Origin: Yersinia frederiksenii ATCC 33641
GTDB lineage: Bacteria > Pseudomonadota > Gammaproteobacteria > Enterobacterales > Enterobacteriaceae
Assembly (NCBI RefSeq): GCF_000754805.1
Contig: NZ_KN150731.1
Location: 4,203,886 to 4,267,885 of the forward strand
Direction of reading: 5' to 3'
Length of the DNA stretch: 64,000 nucleotides
Part shown: positions 27,941-39,534 of the stretch, in pieces
Numbering within the stretch: the stretch's first letter is position 1
Layout: every line of letters begins with the position of its first letter
The notes under the pieces: generated by a model
Database searches by the model: none
Told to the model about the DNA's origin: nothing
The model's input: only the letters and a program-made list of their open reading frames with translations
Program-made: the position numbers and the translations under genes

Positions 27941-28915
27941 ATGTTAATTATTAGGATGTTAACCCTTATTGCTTTGTCGTTAGGTTGGATGAGTTCGAGT
28001 GTAATAGCTGCAACCTGTTCGGGAAATGTAGCAACGGTTGCTATGCCTCAATTGGTTCTTAACCCAGCAGAAAATGGAGCAATAGATACTGTTCTTGGAT
28101 CGCGGCTTATTCCCGTTAATACATTAAATTATACCTGTGGGGGGGGGGTAAAAACCCGCCTAACGTCTACTTATACGCGCGGTAATTCTTTATCAGCTCT
28201 TCCTGATGTATACAGTACTGAAATTGGTGGTGTAGGAATCAGAATAAAATGGCCCGTTAGCCGTGACGCTGCTTATTTTCCAACGATTCAAGATTGTCAA
28301 TCGCCTTGCACCATAAATAACGACAGTTTATTAATCGAATTTATTCAAATCGGAAAAATAACAGCGGGGGATATCCCCCAGGGTGAAATTGCAAAGGTTG
28401 TCCTTACTGCAGCTGAGGAGACAAGCAATAGTGTAACATTATTATCTATAGTGTTAACAGCCAATACTTCAGTTGTTGTACGTTCCTGCATGATCGCAAA
28501 TTCAAATTTAAATATTGATTTGGGCAGCTATCCTCTTTCTGATTTCAATACAGGTAATAAACATGGAACTCAAGTTCCATTTTCAATCTCAGTATATTGT
28601 CCACAGGCGTCTTCTGTAAAAATAGCATTTACCACTGTTGAACAACAACCTGTAGGTTCCTCTAGAGGGGTTATCCGAAATACTATTCCCGTTGAAAATG
28701 GTGGTGCGAAAGGAATAGGGACAAGGATGTTAACTGGGAATGGGATTATTGCTCAACAGGTGGATGGTACAAAATCATCCGAAATTATATTTAACGTAGA
28801 TGAACATAAAGATCTGAACTATTTTGCTCAAATATACATAGTGGATTCAGATAGAAAAAACATCACATCAGGAAATGTTGCTGGCCAAGTTTATTTCAAT
28901 TTAACGATAGAGTAA
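27941..28915 (+). CDS. Fimbrial tip adhesin with poly-G tract
   Basis: A 324-residue two-domain adhesin. Signal peptide to VIA (about 23), then a lectin-like N-terminal domain (about 24-180) with Cys at 25, 66, 119 and 123. A C-terminal pilin domain (about 182-324) has RSCMIANSNLNIDLG and ends QVYFNLTIE for donor-strand exchange. Ten consecutive G (28139-28148) encode Gly-Gly-Gly at about residues 67-69 inside the receptor-binding domain. Loss or gain of one G would truncate the protein, so phase variation is likely. It follows the usher by 12 nt and lies 4 nt before tpsB. Confidence 0.88.
   Translation: MLIIRMLTLIALSLGWMSSSVIAATCSGNVATVAMPQLVLNPAENGAIDTVLGSRLIPVNTLNYTCGGGVKTRLTSTYTRGNSLSALPDVYSTEIGGVGIRIKWPVSRDAAYFPTIQDCQSPCTINNDSLLIEFIQIGKITAGDIPQGEIAKVVLTAAEETSNSVTLLSIVLTANTSVVVRSCMIANSNLNIDLGSYPLSDFNTGNKHGTQVPFSISVYCPQASSVKIAFTTVEQQPVGSSRGVIRNTIPVENGGAKGIGTRMLTGNGIIAQQVDGTKSSEIIFNVDEHKDLNYFAQIYIVDSDRKNITSGNVAGQVYFNLTIE
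28139..28148 (+). repeat. Run of ten G inside the tip adhesin gene
   Basis: Position 28139-28148 is G10, preceded by TGT and followed by TAAAAACCC. The frame is intact in this sequence (Cys-Gly-Gly-Gly-Val). Homopolymer runs of this length are prone to slipped-strand change, giving ON/OFF switching. A sequencing artefact in the run length is possible. Confidence 0.85.
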
Positions 28916-28919
28916 TATC

Positions 28920-30698
28920 ATGTTTAGTATCGTCAGAGTGGTTTTTATTAATAGGATGTATTTAACAGGCTGCATTGTCGCGCCATTCGCATTTATGTGC
29001 GCACAGGTTAATGCTCAAATACAGCCACCACAATTAAATACTCAAGCATCAAATGCATCCAGAGAATTAGATAGACTGGAACGTAGCCGTACACGCTCAA
29101 TGATTCAAGATGAAAAACGTAGAGAGAGCGAAATAAGACGTCAGAATAATATTCTCAATGAGCAGCATGAGGATAATCTTTTGAAGTCAAAATATACGTT
29201 TTTTATTCATCATATTAGTATTGAAAACGATGATATCTATGCCAATTCACCACAAAGGCAGAAGATTATTATGCAATTCTTAGATACTGAGATGGGACAA
29301 AAGGAGATAATGGAATTGGTTAAGGATTTGACCAATTTCTATGTTGGCAAGGGTTATGCGACAACGCTGGTGACTGTTCAACCGGGTAGTTTACGTGAAG
29401 GGGTACTAAAATTAGAGGTATTATGGGGGAAGATTTCAGGATTTAGTGTCGAGGGGAATCCACCCACATTCTTTGAAAAAACCAGACTGTTTAGTGCAAT
29501 TCCTTTTGCCCAAGGGAATAAGCTTAAAATGTCAGATATTGACCAAGGGTTGGATAACTTACTTCGAGTTTCGAGGACTGATAAATTACAAATTGTTCCA
29601 TCGGATGACTTTGGCTACTCAACTTTAGATCTCAGTAATTCAGTGTATTTCCCTATCTCACTCTCTGTAGGGATGAATAACTCAGGCCGTGAGGCTGATG
29701 GTTGGCATCAATACAATTCGACTTTGACAGTAAATAATTTTTCCGGATTTAATGACTCTTTATCTTTCTATTATGCTTACAATGATTTGTATGCCAAAAC
29801 CGATAGTCAAAGTTCTTGGTCTATGAATTACAGTTTACCACTTGGCTATTGGTTGCTAGATGCTTCCTTATATCGTTCTGAATATGAGAAGGTTATTGGT
29901 GGATACTTTGGTGGCTATCATAGTGAAGGTTCTTCCCAGCGAGCTTCTACTAAATTAAGCAGAGTTATTTTTCGAGACGCAGTAGGGAAGTTTAGTGCTT
30001 ATACAAAAGTCGAAGGCCGCGATAATACTAATAAAATAGAAGATATAAAAATAGGTGTTAGTAGTAAAAAATACAGCAGTATTGCCCTTGGAGTAACGCG
30101 GGTTGGCACACTTTGGGGGGGCGGTTTATTTTGGGATCTGAGTTCGACTGCGGGTGTTCCCTGGTTTGGTGCAGCATGGAAAAATGAACCTGACTTAAAA
30201 GGGTTTGATCTAAACTACATAAAATATAATGGCATCATTAGCTGGTCTAAGTCATTGGCCCAATATGGTCCAGTGAGTTTATCATATGAAGTTAATTCAG
30301 GATTTCAATTTACAAAAGATATATTAGTTAGTGATGGTAAACAATCAATTGGTGATGAATATACCGTTCGGGGTTACAAAGAAAGTTCAGTATCGGGACA
30401 TAACGGTGGTTACATTTCCAATACAGTTCAGCTGCCCATTGCTATCAATAAATTGGGGATATGGCAGGTGTCGCCTTTTGCTGGCTATGATCTTGGTTTT
30501 ATTAAAAACAACTGTACTGATGATATGGGCTCGTGCCCTGCAGAGTATTTAACTGGAGCTGCTCTTGGCCTTAAGGCTGTAGGTAGTCATTTTTCCACTT
30601 CATTAACATTGGGTTATCCTCTAACCAAACCATCAACATTAAGGAATTCTGATATTGATTCTAGAACACTAAGCTATAGGTTTGATTTACGATTCTAA
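28920..30698 (+). CDS. TpsB outer-membrane transporter, inside the fimbrial operon
   Basis: A 592-residue TpsB. Signal peptide to VNAQ (about 33), then an Arg/Glu-rich helix (about 48-86: ELDRLERSRTRSMIQ). Two POTRA domains follow (about 92-245) with DLTNFYVGKGYATTLVTVQP and EVLWGKISGFSVEG. The barrel has the L6 motif DEYTVRGYKE (about residue 480) and a C-terminal Phe (YRFDLRF). It exports the TpsA at 30758. The start is only 4 nt after the adhesin stop, with no strong ribosome site, which implies translational coupling with the fimbrial genes. A G7 run occurs at 30115-30121. Confidence 0.93.
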   Translation: MFSIVRVVFINRMYLTGCIVAPFAFMCAQVNAQIQPPQLNTQASNASRELDRLERSRTRSMIQDEKRRESEIRRQNNILNEQHEDNLLKSKYTFFIHHISIENDDIYANSPQRQKIIMQFLDTEMGQKEIMELVKDLTNFYVGKGYATTLVTVQPGSLREGVLKLEVLWGKISGFSVEGNPPTFFEKTRLFSAIPFAQGNKLKMSDIDQGLDNLLRVSRTDKLQIVPSDDFGYSTLDLSNSVYFPISLSVGMNNSGREADGWHQYNSTLTVNNFSGFNDSLSFYYAYNDLYAKTDSQSSWSMNYSLPLGYWLLDASLYRSEYEKVIGGYFGGYHSEGSSQRASTKLSRVIFRDAVGKFSAYTKVEGRDNTNKIEDIKIGVSSKKYSSIALGVTRVGTLWGGGLFWDLSSTAGVPWFGAAWKNEPDLKGFDLNYIKYNGIISWSKSLAQYGPVSLSYEVNSGFQFTKDILVSDGKQSIGDEYTVRGYKESSVSGHNGGYISNTVQLPIAINKLGIWQVSPFAGYDLGFIKNNCTDDMGSCPAEYLTGAALGLKAVGSHFSTSLTLGYPLTKPSTLRNSDIDSRTLSYRFDLRF

Positions 30699-30757
30699 AT
30701 AAATAATAAATTCTATCTTAATAAAGTTATATCCAGCAAACTGCAGGAGCTTTACGC

Positions 30758-33700
30758 ATGAGCAAAAATAAAGGTAAGACCAATAATTCTGCATCATCTT
30801 TTATTGGGAAACTAACTCAAGAAAATCTACATAAAAAGTTGTGCCCTATTTATTTGGCATTGGTTGCAGTATTGCCCAGTTTGTCTTATGCAAGCTTAGT
30901 TCCCGATACAAGTTCAAATGCGCCAACTATTTCAGAGTCAGCCAATGGAACACCGACAGTAAATATTATTAATCCAAACGGTAATGGGATTTCTCACAAT
31001 AAGTTTGACGACTTTAATGTTGGCCCAGATGGTTTGATTTTTAATAACAGCATGCAGGATGGTGTTAGTAGCATAGGTGGTTATATAATTAAAAACGGTC
31101 AGCTACAACAAGAAGCTAGCGCTATCATTAGTGAAGTTACGGGTGCCAAGGGATCGTATTTGAATGGCACAATGGAAGTGTTTGGGAAAAAAGCTGACCT
31201 TATCATTGCAAATGAAAATGGCATATCTGTGAATGGCGTATCAACCATTAATGCGAATAACTTAACTCTCAGTACAGGTCGAGTGGAATATGGTGAGAAT
31301 GGTAATATTCAATTAAATGTTAATAAGGGTATGATTGCAGTAGAAGGACAGGGCCTATCTACTGAAGGATTAACCCACTTTGATATGATCAGCCGTACGG
31401 TAAAACTCGATGGTGAAGTCTCTGGGAGTGCCGATATTAAAGTTGTTGCGGGACTAAATACTTACGACACACAAACGCGACAACACCAGATTCGTAACTT
31501 ATCGGCTGCAGATACCCCTAAAGTTGCTATTGATGGCAGTTCATTGGGTTCCATGTATGGGGGAAGAATACAGCTAATCAGTACCGAAAGCGGTGTTGGG
31601 GTTAGACATAAAGGTAGCTTAGTCGGTAATCAGACTGTTGAGATATCGGCCGATGGTGATTTAGCACTGACAGCAATTAGTAGCAAGTCAGGTGATGTTA
31701 ATTTATCTGGCAACAATATCGATATTTCAGTTAATGAAAATACAGGCTTTGGTGGTGTTATCAGTAATGGTGACCTAATTATTAGAGCTTTATCTCAAGC
31801 TAAACTCAGTGCTGATGCAGTATCAAAAAATGGCAATATTAGAATTACTGCTGACTCATTGTTGCAAAATGCAGCACGTATTTTTGCAATGAGCGGTGAT
31901 AGTGACAAAATAGATGTAACATCAATTTTCATTGATGTTAAGGGTGAATATAAAATAACAGGGACACTTTTCGCTCTTGATGCTTCAGGTAAAAAAATAG
32001 AGAATGCAATTATATCCCTTGTGGATGGTAATTATATTGTATCGATTAACGGCGAAACTATTGATTCCGCAACTATAAGTTCTGATGCTGCGATTAGCAG
32101 TCAGTCAGGAAATGTTATAGTTAATGCTAATTCATTTTTAAATCAAGGTGCGGGAGTTAATAGCCAGAAGGGGACGTTAAGCTTCACTATTAACGAACTA
32201 TTTGACAATGATGGTGTTGTCAATGCGAGTGGTCCGCTGAGCATTGTCGCTAATAATTTACATAATAAAGGTGTTTTATATACTGAGCAAGACGCAAATC
32301 TTATTCTCGGATCTTTAATTAATAAAGGATTACTGCAAGCTGATAAAAAAAATACCATTAAGTCAAATAGTATTAATAATAGTGGGCGAATTGTCTCAGC
32401 CGCCTCAATGTTAGATATTTCCATTGTGAATGGAAGTGCCATTAATAGTGGTGTATTGTCCGGTAAAAATGTTGCTATTAGCCAGGTTAGTGATGGCGGT
32501 TTATTGGAAAATACCGGAGTAATTAACTCAGAAGAATCTATTGATATAACAACAGAAAGTGTTTTCAATAGTGGTGATATCACAGCAGCTAAAGATTTAT
32601 CACTAAATATAAGTAAGGAAGTTAATAATCAAAATGGGGGTAGTATACTCTCAGGTGCCAATCTAAAAATAAATAGCAGTGGGGTTCATGCAGTTAATAT
32701 AAATAATAACAACAGTTTAATTCAAGGTGGTGCTATTGAAATTAGTAACGTTAACACTATTACAAATAGTAATAATGCAAAACTAATTTCAGAAAGCTCA
32801 CTTAAGCTTGATGACATTAAAGAGTTAAATAACAAAGGTAGTTCGTCACTCATTCAAGCGAACGAGATTATATTAACGAATATTGATAGCATTAAAAATA
32901 CTGATGAAGCAAAAATACTCGCGGCTGACCAGTTGTCAATTAGCCATTCGTCAGAATTAGTTAATCAGAACTCATCTATACTCGCCTCTGGTGATATTCA
33001 TTTGAGTAATATAGAAACGATAAAGAATGTAGATGGATTTATTAATGCAGATGGAACTGTAAGCATAAATAATAGTACTAATCTGTTTAATACAGGAACT
33101 GGAACCACCCAATATTCTGGTTCAGGGATAATCGCGAATAATATTGATATTCATTCTGTTACCAATGTGGAAAATTCCGGTGGAAGTTATATTTCAGCAT
33201 TGGGAGAATGGTTAAAACTAGAACTTATTAATAGTATTATAAATGATAAGAGTAGTGTTATAACATCAGATAATGGCCTAATGATATCTAATATAGATAA
33301 TCTAAATAACAAAGGCGTTATATACTCTGGCGCTGATATGTCTCTAGATAATATTGGGGCTTTATCCAATATAGGTGATGGGACGGGAAATATCGGTGTT
33401 ATTAATGCGGGTAGAAATTTATACGTCAGCTATGTCAGTAGTTTTATTAATTCCATTGCGGCAATTATTAATTCTGATGGTGACGCCACCTTCAAAAACA
33501 TTAATAAACTAGATAATATTAATGCGATAATTCAGGCGTCAGGGATATTGTCCGTAGAGGCTAATACTATTGTAAACAGTAGTGATAAAGGGTCATCTGC
33601 TGGTGACGCTATCATTATTGGTGTTGGTGGGCTTACAGTGGAGTCAGACTCTATTTCTAACCTGAATGGAGCGACCTTATTTTCTGATGCTGATATTTCT

Positions 33701-36700
33701 ATTAGATCAAAAAATGTAAATAACAGTGGCTCTAATATCAGTGGTAATAATGTTGATATTCAAGTTGATAACTTAAATAACAGTTCCGGTTATATTTATT
33801 CGGCTAAAAATTTATTAATTAAGCTAGCTGAATCTTTGAGTAATTTATCTGGTGACATTTTTAGTGATAATAATCTATCTTTAATTCTCTCTAAAGATTA
33901 TCGCTACAATGATGATAGTGGTGATATTAATGCTAGAGGTGAGTTCTCTATTAAGACTACGGGCTCTATCATTATTGACCGTATTCTGGAAAGTGCTGCA
34001 AGCATACTACTTAATGCAGATGAGAACATTAAAATTTCAAGTAATCAATCTATTTTGAGTCTTAAGGATGTCATTCTTAAGGCAATTAATATTACTAATA
34101 GTAGTGGGGCTTTGATTTTCTCCTCGCAAGATATTATTATTGATGCAGAGAAAGGTAAGTTTCTAAATGAAGAAAATGCTAATGTTCTTAGTATGGGTAA
34201 AATTGATATTGTTGCAGAGAATATAAAGAATGATGGTGGTAATATTCGTTCTCAAGGCGATATGGCATTAGATGCTAAAATTATTGATAATATTAGTAAG
34301 TATGATAATCCTGGGTGGGTTACAGGCCCTGCACAAAATGCTGAAGGTTCACATGAATGGAAGCAAGGGTTTATTAGCCTAGTATATTATAACGCAAAAC
34401 TCTCAGGTTCAATTCCAACGTGGATTGGTGATTTTAAATTAACTAAAATGGCCGAAATATCATCCGGCGGTAATTTAAATATTAATCAAAAGAATATTTA
34501 TAGCGCTAAAACGTTAAATAATACAGGTGGTCTTATTCAATCAAGTAAGGATATGATAATATCTGGAACTGTTAATAATGCACCAGAATATAATGAAATG
34601 TCATTTTACTATTATTTGACGGAGACGCTGAGTACCCCGATTGAGCTGGAGGTATATAGAAAAGTGATAGGTAGCGATTCTAGTTATGCTCAGTTTAATA
34701 CGTTATATCAATTGCTGGACTTTTATTTCGGTGATGGAATCCCGGAATCTGTCTCAGGGAAGGATTCATATATATATGATACTCAGTCCAACAGCTTTAA
34801 TAGCTTAAAAGAAATGGCCAAACAGAGTGAACAATTAAACAGTGTTATGAAAAGATTGTTCGGCGATGCGTGGTTATCTGATAGCCAAGAGAAGCTATCA
34901 CAAGATTGGGCCAGGGTAACTGGCTCCAATAATGCTTCTTTGAAAGATTTAAAAGATTATGGTTTGTCGGATAATAACGGTGGGATTATCGCAGGCGGTA
35001 ATCTGACTCACAATGGTGGAGCATTTAACAATGGATTATTCGGTGCGAAACTTGAAGGTGAAAAAATAACAGTTGCTATCGGTGATAAGGAGGTTGTGGT
35101 AACTCAAAATCCTTATGAAATTAATATTGGGTTGAAAACAATTGCCGAACTGACGAAAGGATTAAGTACCACAAAAACCTATACCGAACTCGCTAAAATT
35201 CAGGGGTTATTTGTTTCTAACCAGAAATGGAAAGATGTTGATTTCACTGCCAAAGTCGGGGATGGTGCCAGTAACCCTATTTATCCGTTTTATGAAACTC
35301 GAACTGAGATGATTGATCAGAGCCTTTTCTTTGGTTCGCAATATTTCTTTGACCAAATTGGCTATATACCAGAAACACCTGTTTTGGTTGTGGGCGATAA
35401 TTATTTTATTAGTGAGGTTATTCGCCGCCAATTAAACGAGTCTGTTGGGACATTTTTCAGTGTGCGCGATGGTATTGATGGCACCGAGTTGGTTGAGAAA
35501 TTAATGTCCAATGCTGCAACTGTGAATGGAGTAGAAGATTTTACCGTCGGTAAAGCTTTAACTGATGAGCAGATTGCCGGACTGGATAAAGATATTGTTT
35601 GGTTTGTAACGGAAAATATCGATGGTCATGATGTACTCACACCTAAAATTTATTTTGCAACAACTACGTTAGAACAATTAGAAAGTGGCCGCTATGATGG
35701 TTCCGCCATAGTCCACGCTGGCGGTAATATGGATGTTGATGCATCCTCCTTTAATAATGTTAATGGCCAGATCAGTGCCGGTGGCAATATTAATATTCAA
35801 TCAGAAGGCAATATTAATAATAGTAGTGTGGGCATGAATGGTGGTATCACTTCAGGTGGAGATTTATCATTGGTCTCCAGTGGTGGTTCTATAACCAACA
35901 GTGGCTCTGCTCTTAGTGCCGGTAATGATCTCACTTTACAGGCAGATAATGGTTCAATTGAGCTTACTGCCAGCCAAGGCGCTAATGTTTCCGGTAATCA
36001 AGAGCTTCATTATTATAATGATGGTGTCACCGCCGGTGGTAGCATTGACATGAGTGCCAAAGATATCACGGTTAATGCTGTTGATATTGCTGCGGAAAAA
36101 GATATCAGCCTGACTTCAACTGAAGGTGATGTCACCTTCAATAATATGTATGAGGTTGAGGGGAATTATGAATACAGCCATAAATCTACGGGGATACTAA
36201 GTCACGAATCGACAGAAACTGTCAGCTCAAGTGCTACGAGTGTTGATAGTTCGGTGAACGCAGGCGGCAAGTTTACCGTTAATTCCGCGAATGATATTGT
36301 TCTCAAAGGTGGTGAGTATAATGCCCAATCGGGTGAATTGAAGGCTGCTGGCGATGTAGACATCCAAACATCACAAGATTACAGCTATTCTGAAACCACG
36401 GTTGAACGCACTGATCTAAAATTTGGTGCAGGCGCGAGTGGTTTTGGGCAATCGGTAGGTTATGATATTAGCGGTCTGGAAGGGGAAAGTAGTAGTACCA
36501 GCACCGGTGAGCATAATAATCTTGGGTCGGATATCACCAATGCCGGGTCTAAGCCTGGTCGTGCTCCAACATCTTCCTCTGGTAATTTCCAAGCCGGGTT
36601 AGAAACCGTCACGACGGTTGATACTCAGCAAACGACGACAAATAATAATGCTTCACTTAACTTTACCGATTCTATGACATTAGAAGCGGGAAACACGGTT

Positions 36701-38782
36701 GATATTGGTGGTGGTAATTTTAACACTGAAGGTGCGTTGACTATTGTTGCCGATGAAGTCAAGTCTACAAAGTATGAAGATGAAGTGATAACAACGAGTG
36801 AGGAAACCGTTTCGTTTTATGGCGTAAAGGGTGAAGCTCATAGTTCAGTGGCTGATGCTGCTGATAAAGTCGGTAATTTGGTTGAAAAGGGCAATGACGG
36901 GCAAGAAATTGATGCCGGTTTAACGGCGGCAGAAGTGGCAGGTAGTGCTTCTAACCTTATGTTTAATGATTTGCTTGGAGGCTCAGTCTCAGTTGGATTC
37001 GATACGACGACGACCAGTAGTTCATCGACGACTAAAAGTGAAAATATCACTAATATAAATGCTGGTAATGTATCAATTACTAGTAATGGCGATACCACGT
37101 TAAAAGGTGTCGAATTATCGGCTGACAGTGTAGAGATCACTACTGGCGGTGATTTGAATATTTTAGCCGCCGAGTCCTCAACTGAAAATTGGTCGCAAAA
37201 AGATACCCACTCTGCAGGCGTCAGTGCCGGGGCCTCCGCCGCTCCTACAGGGGCTGGCGCGGGAGTTTCTGTTGATTACCATGGCAGCACTTCAACCTCA
37301 ACTGGCTCAAGCCACACATATACTAACTCCAACCTTAATAGCAGTGATATTAGCATTAACACTGGGGGAGATATGACTTTAGCTGGCGGTAATATTCAGT
37401 CAGAAACCGCCAACCTTAATATTACTGGCGATCTGAATGTGCAGAGCGTGCAAGATACGGTCAATAACCAGACTAATAGTAATGAGTGGGGTGGATCAGT
37501 CGGGGTTGCTGTTTCAACCAATGGAGGACTTATCCCAACATTGGCTGGGAACTACGGCCAAGGTGGCGAACATTATGATTCGAAGACTACAGGGACCCAG
37601 ACCGGTATTAATACCACCGGTGAGCTGAATATCTCTACAGGAGGGGACCTCAATCTTACTGGCGCGCACATTGTTTCTGATTCCAAAACCGGTACTGTAG
37701 ATGTTGCGGGCAATATTAACGCAGTCGAGCTATCAGATACTATTGATCAAGATGGTGCTTACGGTGGTGGTGGTGGTGGTATTTCTAAAACAGGCTTACC
37801 GACAGTCAATGGCTATTACAACACTGTGGAAAAAGTTGAATATCAAGAAGATCAAAAAGCGACCATCGATGTTGGTAATATTAAAGGAAATGTACAAGGT
37901 GAACTGAATACTGATGGTGAAACACTTTCTCAAGTAAATGTTGATAAAGTTACAGCATCAAATAGTATTTCATTTACTGCTGGCGGTTTATCGAGTTCAA
38001 ATAAACCGGCAAAAAATGGCAATACATCAAAACCACCCAAAACCGCGCCGGTGAAAACTGACAAACCGACACCACCGAAACCTACTCCGGTGGAAACTGA
38101 CAAACCGACACCACCGAAACCTACTCCGGTGGAAACTGACAAACCGACACCACCGAAACCCACTCCGGTGGAAACTGACAAACCGACACCACCGAAATCT
38201 ACTCCGGTGGAAACTGACAAACCGACACCACCGAAACCTACTCCGGTGGAAACTGACAAACCGACACCACCGAAACCCACTCCGGTGGAAACTGACAAAC
38301 CGACACCACCGAAACCCACTCCGGTGGAAACTGACAAACCGACACCACCGAAACCCGCTCCGGTGGAAACTGACAAACCGACACCACCAAAGAATCGACC
38401 ATCAAAACCAGTGAAAGGAGAGGAGAAGCCAAATCATATGAGCCCTAGTTATCCAGGTTCTAAACTAGGTGGTGATTTCAAAGGTCATTTACCAAAAGAT
38501 GATAAAAACTCTTCTCGGTGGATCAAAAAAACTGCCACAGGAGATGAGCCAGTATCATACCCTAAGCCATCCGAGATTCGGCAGTCTACACCGCCGTCTA
38601 AAGCGCCAGTTTCTTCGGGTAAGCTGCCTGTAGAAAGCAATCCAAATCATATGAGCCCAAGTTACCCAGGCTCGAAACAGGATGGTAGTTTTGTCGGTAG
38701 TTTACCTAAAGATGATGGTACATCGTCAGGTTGGATCAAACACCCGACAATATCAGTGCCAACGGATTCGTCCAAACGATAG
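30758..38782 (+). CDS. TpsA large exoprotein (hemagglutinin-like) with repetitive Pro/Thr C-terminus
   Basis: A 2674-residue exoprotein. The signal peptide is extended ([10 protein letters not shown]... to LSYA, about residue 47). The TPS domain (about 50-300) has [15 protein letters not shown] and [12 protein letters not shown] (NPNG changed to NENG) followed by [14 protein letters not shown] very long beta-helix of about 20-residue repeats follows (N-N-x-G, S-A-G-x-N), including hemagglutinin repeats in the second half. At residues 2437-2540 there are eight copies of [13 protein letters not shown], then a duplicated module [12 protein letters not shown]...LPKDD..SS.WIK at the C-terminus. 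No toxin domain was recognised. It is translated from ATG 30758 (GGAG 8 nt upstream) and ends before a terminator. A long thread-like adhesin is likely, with the tail of unknown role. Confidence 0.93.
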   Translation: MSKNKGKTNNSASSFIGKLTQENLHKKLCPIYLALVAVLPSLSYASLVPDTSSNAPTISESANGTPTVNIINPNGNGISHNKFDDFNVGPDGLIFNNSMQDGVSSIGGYIIKNGQLQQEASAIISEVTGAKGSYLNGTMEVFGKKADLIIANENGISVNGVSTINANNLTLSTGRVEYGENGNIQLNVNKGMIAVEGQGLSTEGLTHFDMISRTVKLDGEVSGSADIKVVAGLNTYDTQTRQHQIRNLSAADTPKVAIDGSSLGSMYGGRIQLISTESGVGVRHKGSLVGNQTVEISADGDLALTAISSKSGDVNLSGNNIDISVNENTGFGGVISNGDLIIRALSQAKLSADAVSKNGNIRITADSLLQNAARIFAMSGDSDKIDVTSIFIDVKGEYKITGTLFALDASGKKIENAIISLVDGNYIVSINGETIDSATISSDAAISSQSGNVIVNANSFLNQGAGVNSQKGTLSFTINELFDNDGVVNASGPLSIVANNLHNKGVLYTEQDANLILGSLINKGLLQADKKNTIKSNSINNSGRIVSAASMLDISIVNGSAINSGVLSGKNVAISQVSDGGLLENTGVINSEESIDITTESVFNSGDITAAKDLSLNISKEVNNQNGGSILSGANLKINSSGVHAVNINNNNSLIQGGAIEISNVNTITNSNNAKLISESSLKLDDIKELNNKGSSSLIQANEIILTNIDSIKNTDEAKILAADQLSISHSSELVNQNSSILASGDIHLSNIETIKNVDGFINADGTVSINNSTNLFNTGTGTTQYSGSGIIANNIDIHSVTNVENSGGSYISALGEWLKLELINSIINDKSSVITSDNGLMISNIDNLNNKGVIYSGADMSLDNIGALSNIGDGTGNIGVINAGRNLYVSYVSSFINSIAAIINSDGDATFKNINKLDNINAIIQASGILSVEANTIVNSSDKGSSAGDAIIIGVGGLTVESDSISNLNGATLFSDADISIRSKNVNNSGSNISGNNVDIQVDNLNNSSGYIYSAKNLLIKLAESLSNLSGDIFSDNNLSLILSKDYRYNDDSGDINARGEFSIKTTGSIIIDRILESAASILLNADENIKISSNQSILSLKDVILKAINITNSSGALIFSSQDIIIDAEKGKFLNEENANVLSMGKIDIVAENIKNDGGNIRSQGDMALDAKIIDNISKYDNPGWVTGPAQNAEGSHEWKQGFISLVYYNAKLSGSIPTWIGDFKLTKMAEISSGGNLNINQKNIYSAKTLNNTGGLIQSSKDMIISGTVNNAPEYNEMSFYYYLTETLSTPIELEVYRKVIGSDSSYAQFNTLYQLLDFYFGDGIPESVSGKDSYIYDTQSNSFNSLKEMAKQSEQLNSVMKRLFGDAWLSDSQEKLSQDWARVTGSNNASLKDLKDYGLSDNNGGIIAGGNLTHNGGAFNNGLFGAKLEGEKITVAIGDKEVVVTQNPYEINIGLKTIAELTKGLSTTKTYTELAKIQGLFVSNQKWKDVDFTAKVGDGASNPIYPFYETRTEMIDQSLFFGSQYFFDQIGYIPETPVLVVGDNYFISEVIRRQLNESVGTFFSVRDGIDGTELVEKLMSNAATVNGVEDFTVGKALTDEQIAGLDKDIVWFVTENIDGHDVLTPKIYFATTTLEQLESGRYDGSAIVHAGGNMDVDASSFNNVNGQISAGGNINIQSEGNINNSSVGMNGGITSGGDLSLVSSGGSITNSGSALSAGNDLTLQADNGSIELTASQGANVSGNQELHYYNDGVTAGGSIDMSAKDITVNAVDIAAEKDISLTSTEGDVTFNNMYEVEGNYEYSHKSTGILSHESTETVSSSATSVDSSVNAGGKFTVNSANDIVLKGGEYNAQSGELKAAGDVDIQTSQDYSYSETTVERTDLKFGAGASGFGQSVGYDISGLEGESSSTSTGEHNNLGSDITNAGSKPGRAPTSSSGNFQAGLETVTTVDTQQTTTNNNASLNFTDSMTLEAGNTVDIGGGNFNTEGALTIVADEVKSTKYEDEVITTSEETVSFYGVKGEAHSSVADAADKVGNLVEKGNDGQEIDAGLTAAEVAGSASNLMFNDLLGGSVSVGFDTTTTSSSSTTKSENITNINAGNVSITSNGDTTLKGVELSADSVEITTGGDLNILAAESSTENWSQKDTHSAGVSAGASAAPTGAGAGVSVDYHGSTSTSTGSSHTYTNSNLNSSDISINTGGDMTLAGGNIQSETANLNITGDLNVQSVQDTVNNQTNSNEWGGSVGVAVSTNGGLIPTLAGNYGQGGEHYDSKTTGTQTGINTTGELNISTGGDLNLTGAHIVSDSKTGTVDVAGNINAVELSDTIDQDGAYGGGGGGISKTGLPTVNGYYNTVEKVEYQEDQKATIDVGNIKGNVQGELNTDGETLSQVNVDKVTASNSISFTAGGLSSSNKPAKNGNTSKPPKTAPVKTDKPTPPKPTPVETDKPTPPKPTPVETDKPTPPKPTPVETDKPTPPKSTPVETDKPTPPKPTPVETDKPTPPKPTPVETDKPTPPKPTPVETDKPTPPKPAPVETDKPTPPKNRPSKPVKGEEKPNHMSPSYPGSKLGGDFKGHLPKDDKNSSRWIKKTATGDEPVSYPKPSEIRQSTPPSKAPVSSGKLPVESNPNHMSPSYPGSKQDGSFVGSLPKDDGTSSGWIKHPTISVPTDSSKR
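38066..38377 (+). repeat. Eight tandem 39-nt repeats in tpsA
   Basis: The unit encodes [13 protein letters not shown]. Eight units are present with almost no change (unit 4 has Ser, unit 8 has Ala in place of Pro/Thr). They follow a shorter related stretch and end before [11 protein letters not shown]. Near-identity at DNA level points to recent expansion, and copy number probably varies among strains. Confidence 0.95.
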
Positions 38783-38814
38783 CCTAGACTAGGTCTATCG
38801 AGATAATACTAACA

Positions 38815-38847
38815 ACAGGCTGCCATTACTTTGCAGCCTGTAATTTA
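38815..38847 (+). terminator. Terminator of the fimbria-TPS operon
   Basis: ACAGGCTGC (38815-38823) pairs with GCAGCCTGT (38833-38841), 9-nt loop, followed by AATTT. Ends the operon that starts at 23919. Good stem, weak T tract. Confidence 0.7.
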
Positions 38848-39012
38848 ACAATAGGATCTATTTGTTCAATTCTTTCTACCGATGCTGAGTTTTAAAGGTG
38901 ATATAACATGATGGAGATGATTCGGTATAATAAGGCTGTTATAAAAGCCGAGCAAATTGTACCTACTTAATTATAATGGAATTTAGGATCATCTTTACGA
39001 GATGAAAATAGA

Positions 39013-39534
39013 ATGTTTATGAAAAATATACTCTCCATCTGCATTAAAAAAAAATTGGAAATTTCTATTTTGATTTTTATCATAATCTCTATTTGTTTGT
39101 TTATCTTTTTAAGAGGCAGTAATGATGAAAAAGAGAGAGGATTAAATGTAATAAAATGTAATGCTGAAGTCATCATTCACAGTAATGTACCTGGTATGGT
39201 TGCCAATGTTAACATTGATTTTTCAGTTAATTCTACTAGTGGTATTGTTTCTATTGATGGTAAGCTTTATAAGGATAATAAGAGTATAGGGGTGATTAGT
39301 CGCAGGATTATTTTTTACGTCTACTCGATTAATGATATACTCTTATTAAGATCAGTAAATAATTGGGCTAGCGAGGTAAATAGTATTGATGATACTTTGA
39401 TTAATGAAATCATGATCCATGAGTTCTACACCACACCAAATAGAAAAATGCAAATTACGTTCTCGAAAAAAGAGGAGGGCTATTATGGGATATCTACAAA
39501 AAGCATTCCATTTATATATTGCTCGCCACGGTAG
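39013..39534 (+). CDS. FidL-like membrane-anchored protein (first)
   Basis: A 173-residue protein with one N-terminal membrane span (about 17-35, ISILIFIIISICLFIFLR) and a periplasmic part with two Cys (VIKCNAEVIIH, FIYCSPR). It resembles FidL of Salmonella SPI-3, a partner of the ToxR-like regulator MarT. It is clearly homologous to the genes at 40748 and 42192 (shared ISRR/LTRK, IYC/YVYC and RNW patterns). A role in helping a ToxR-like regulator sense or stay stable is inferred. No good ribosome site; ATG 39013 or 39019. Confidence 0.7.
   Translation: MFMKNILSICIKKKLEISILIFIIISICLFIFLRGSNDEKERGLNVIKCNAEVIIHSNVPGMVANVNIDFSVNSTSGIVSIDGKLYKDNKSIGVISRRIIFYVYSINDILLLRSVNNWASEVNSIDDTLINEIMIHEFYTTPNRKMQITFSKKEEGYYGISTKSIPFIYCSPR

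Noticed and set aside
37930..38376. A 148-residue open frame on the minus strand with a [19 protein letters not shown] repeat.
   Set aside because: It is the shadow of the 39-nt repeats in tpsA read on the other strand. No ribosome site and no family pattern.
38066..38377. Regular 39-nt repeats considered as a CRISPR array.
   Set aside because: Units are contiguous with no spacers and in frame in tpsA. Coding tandem repeat, not CRISPR.
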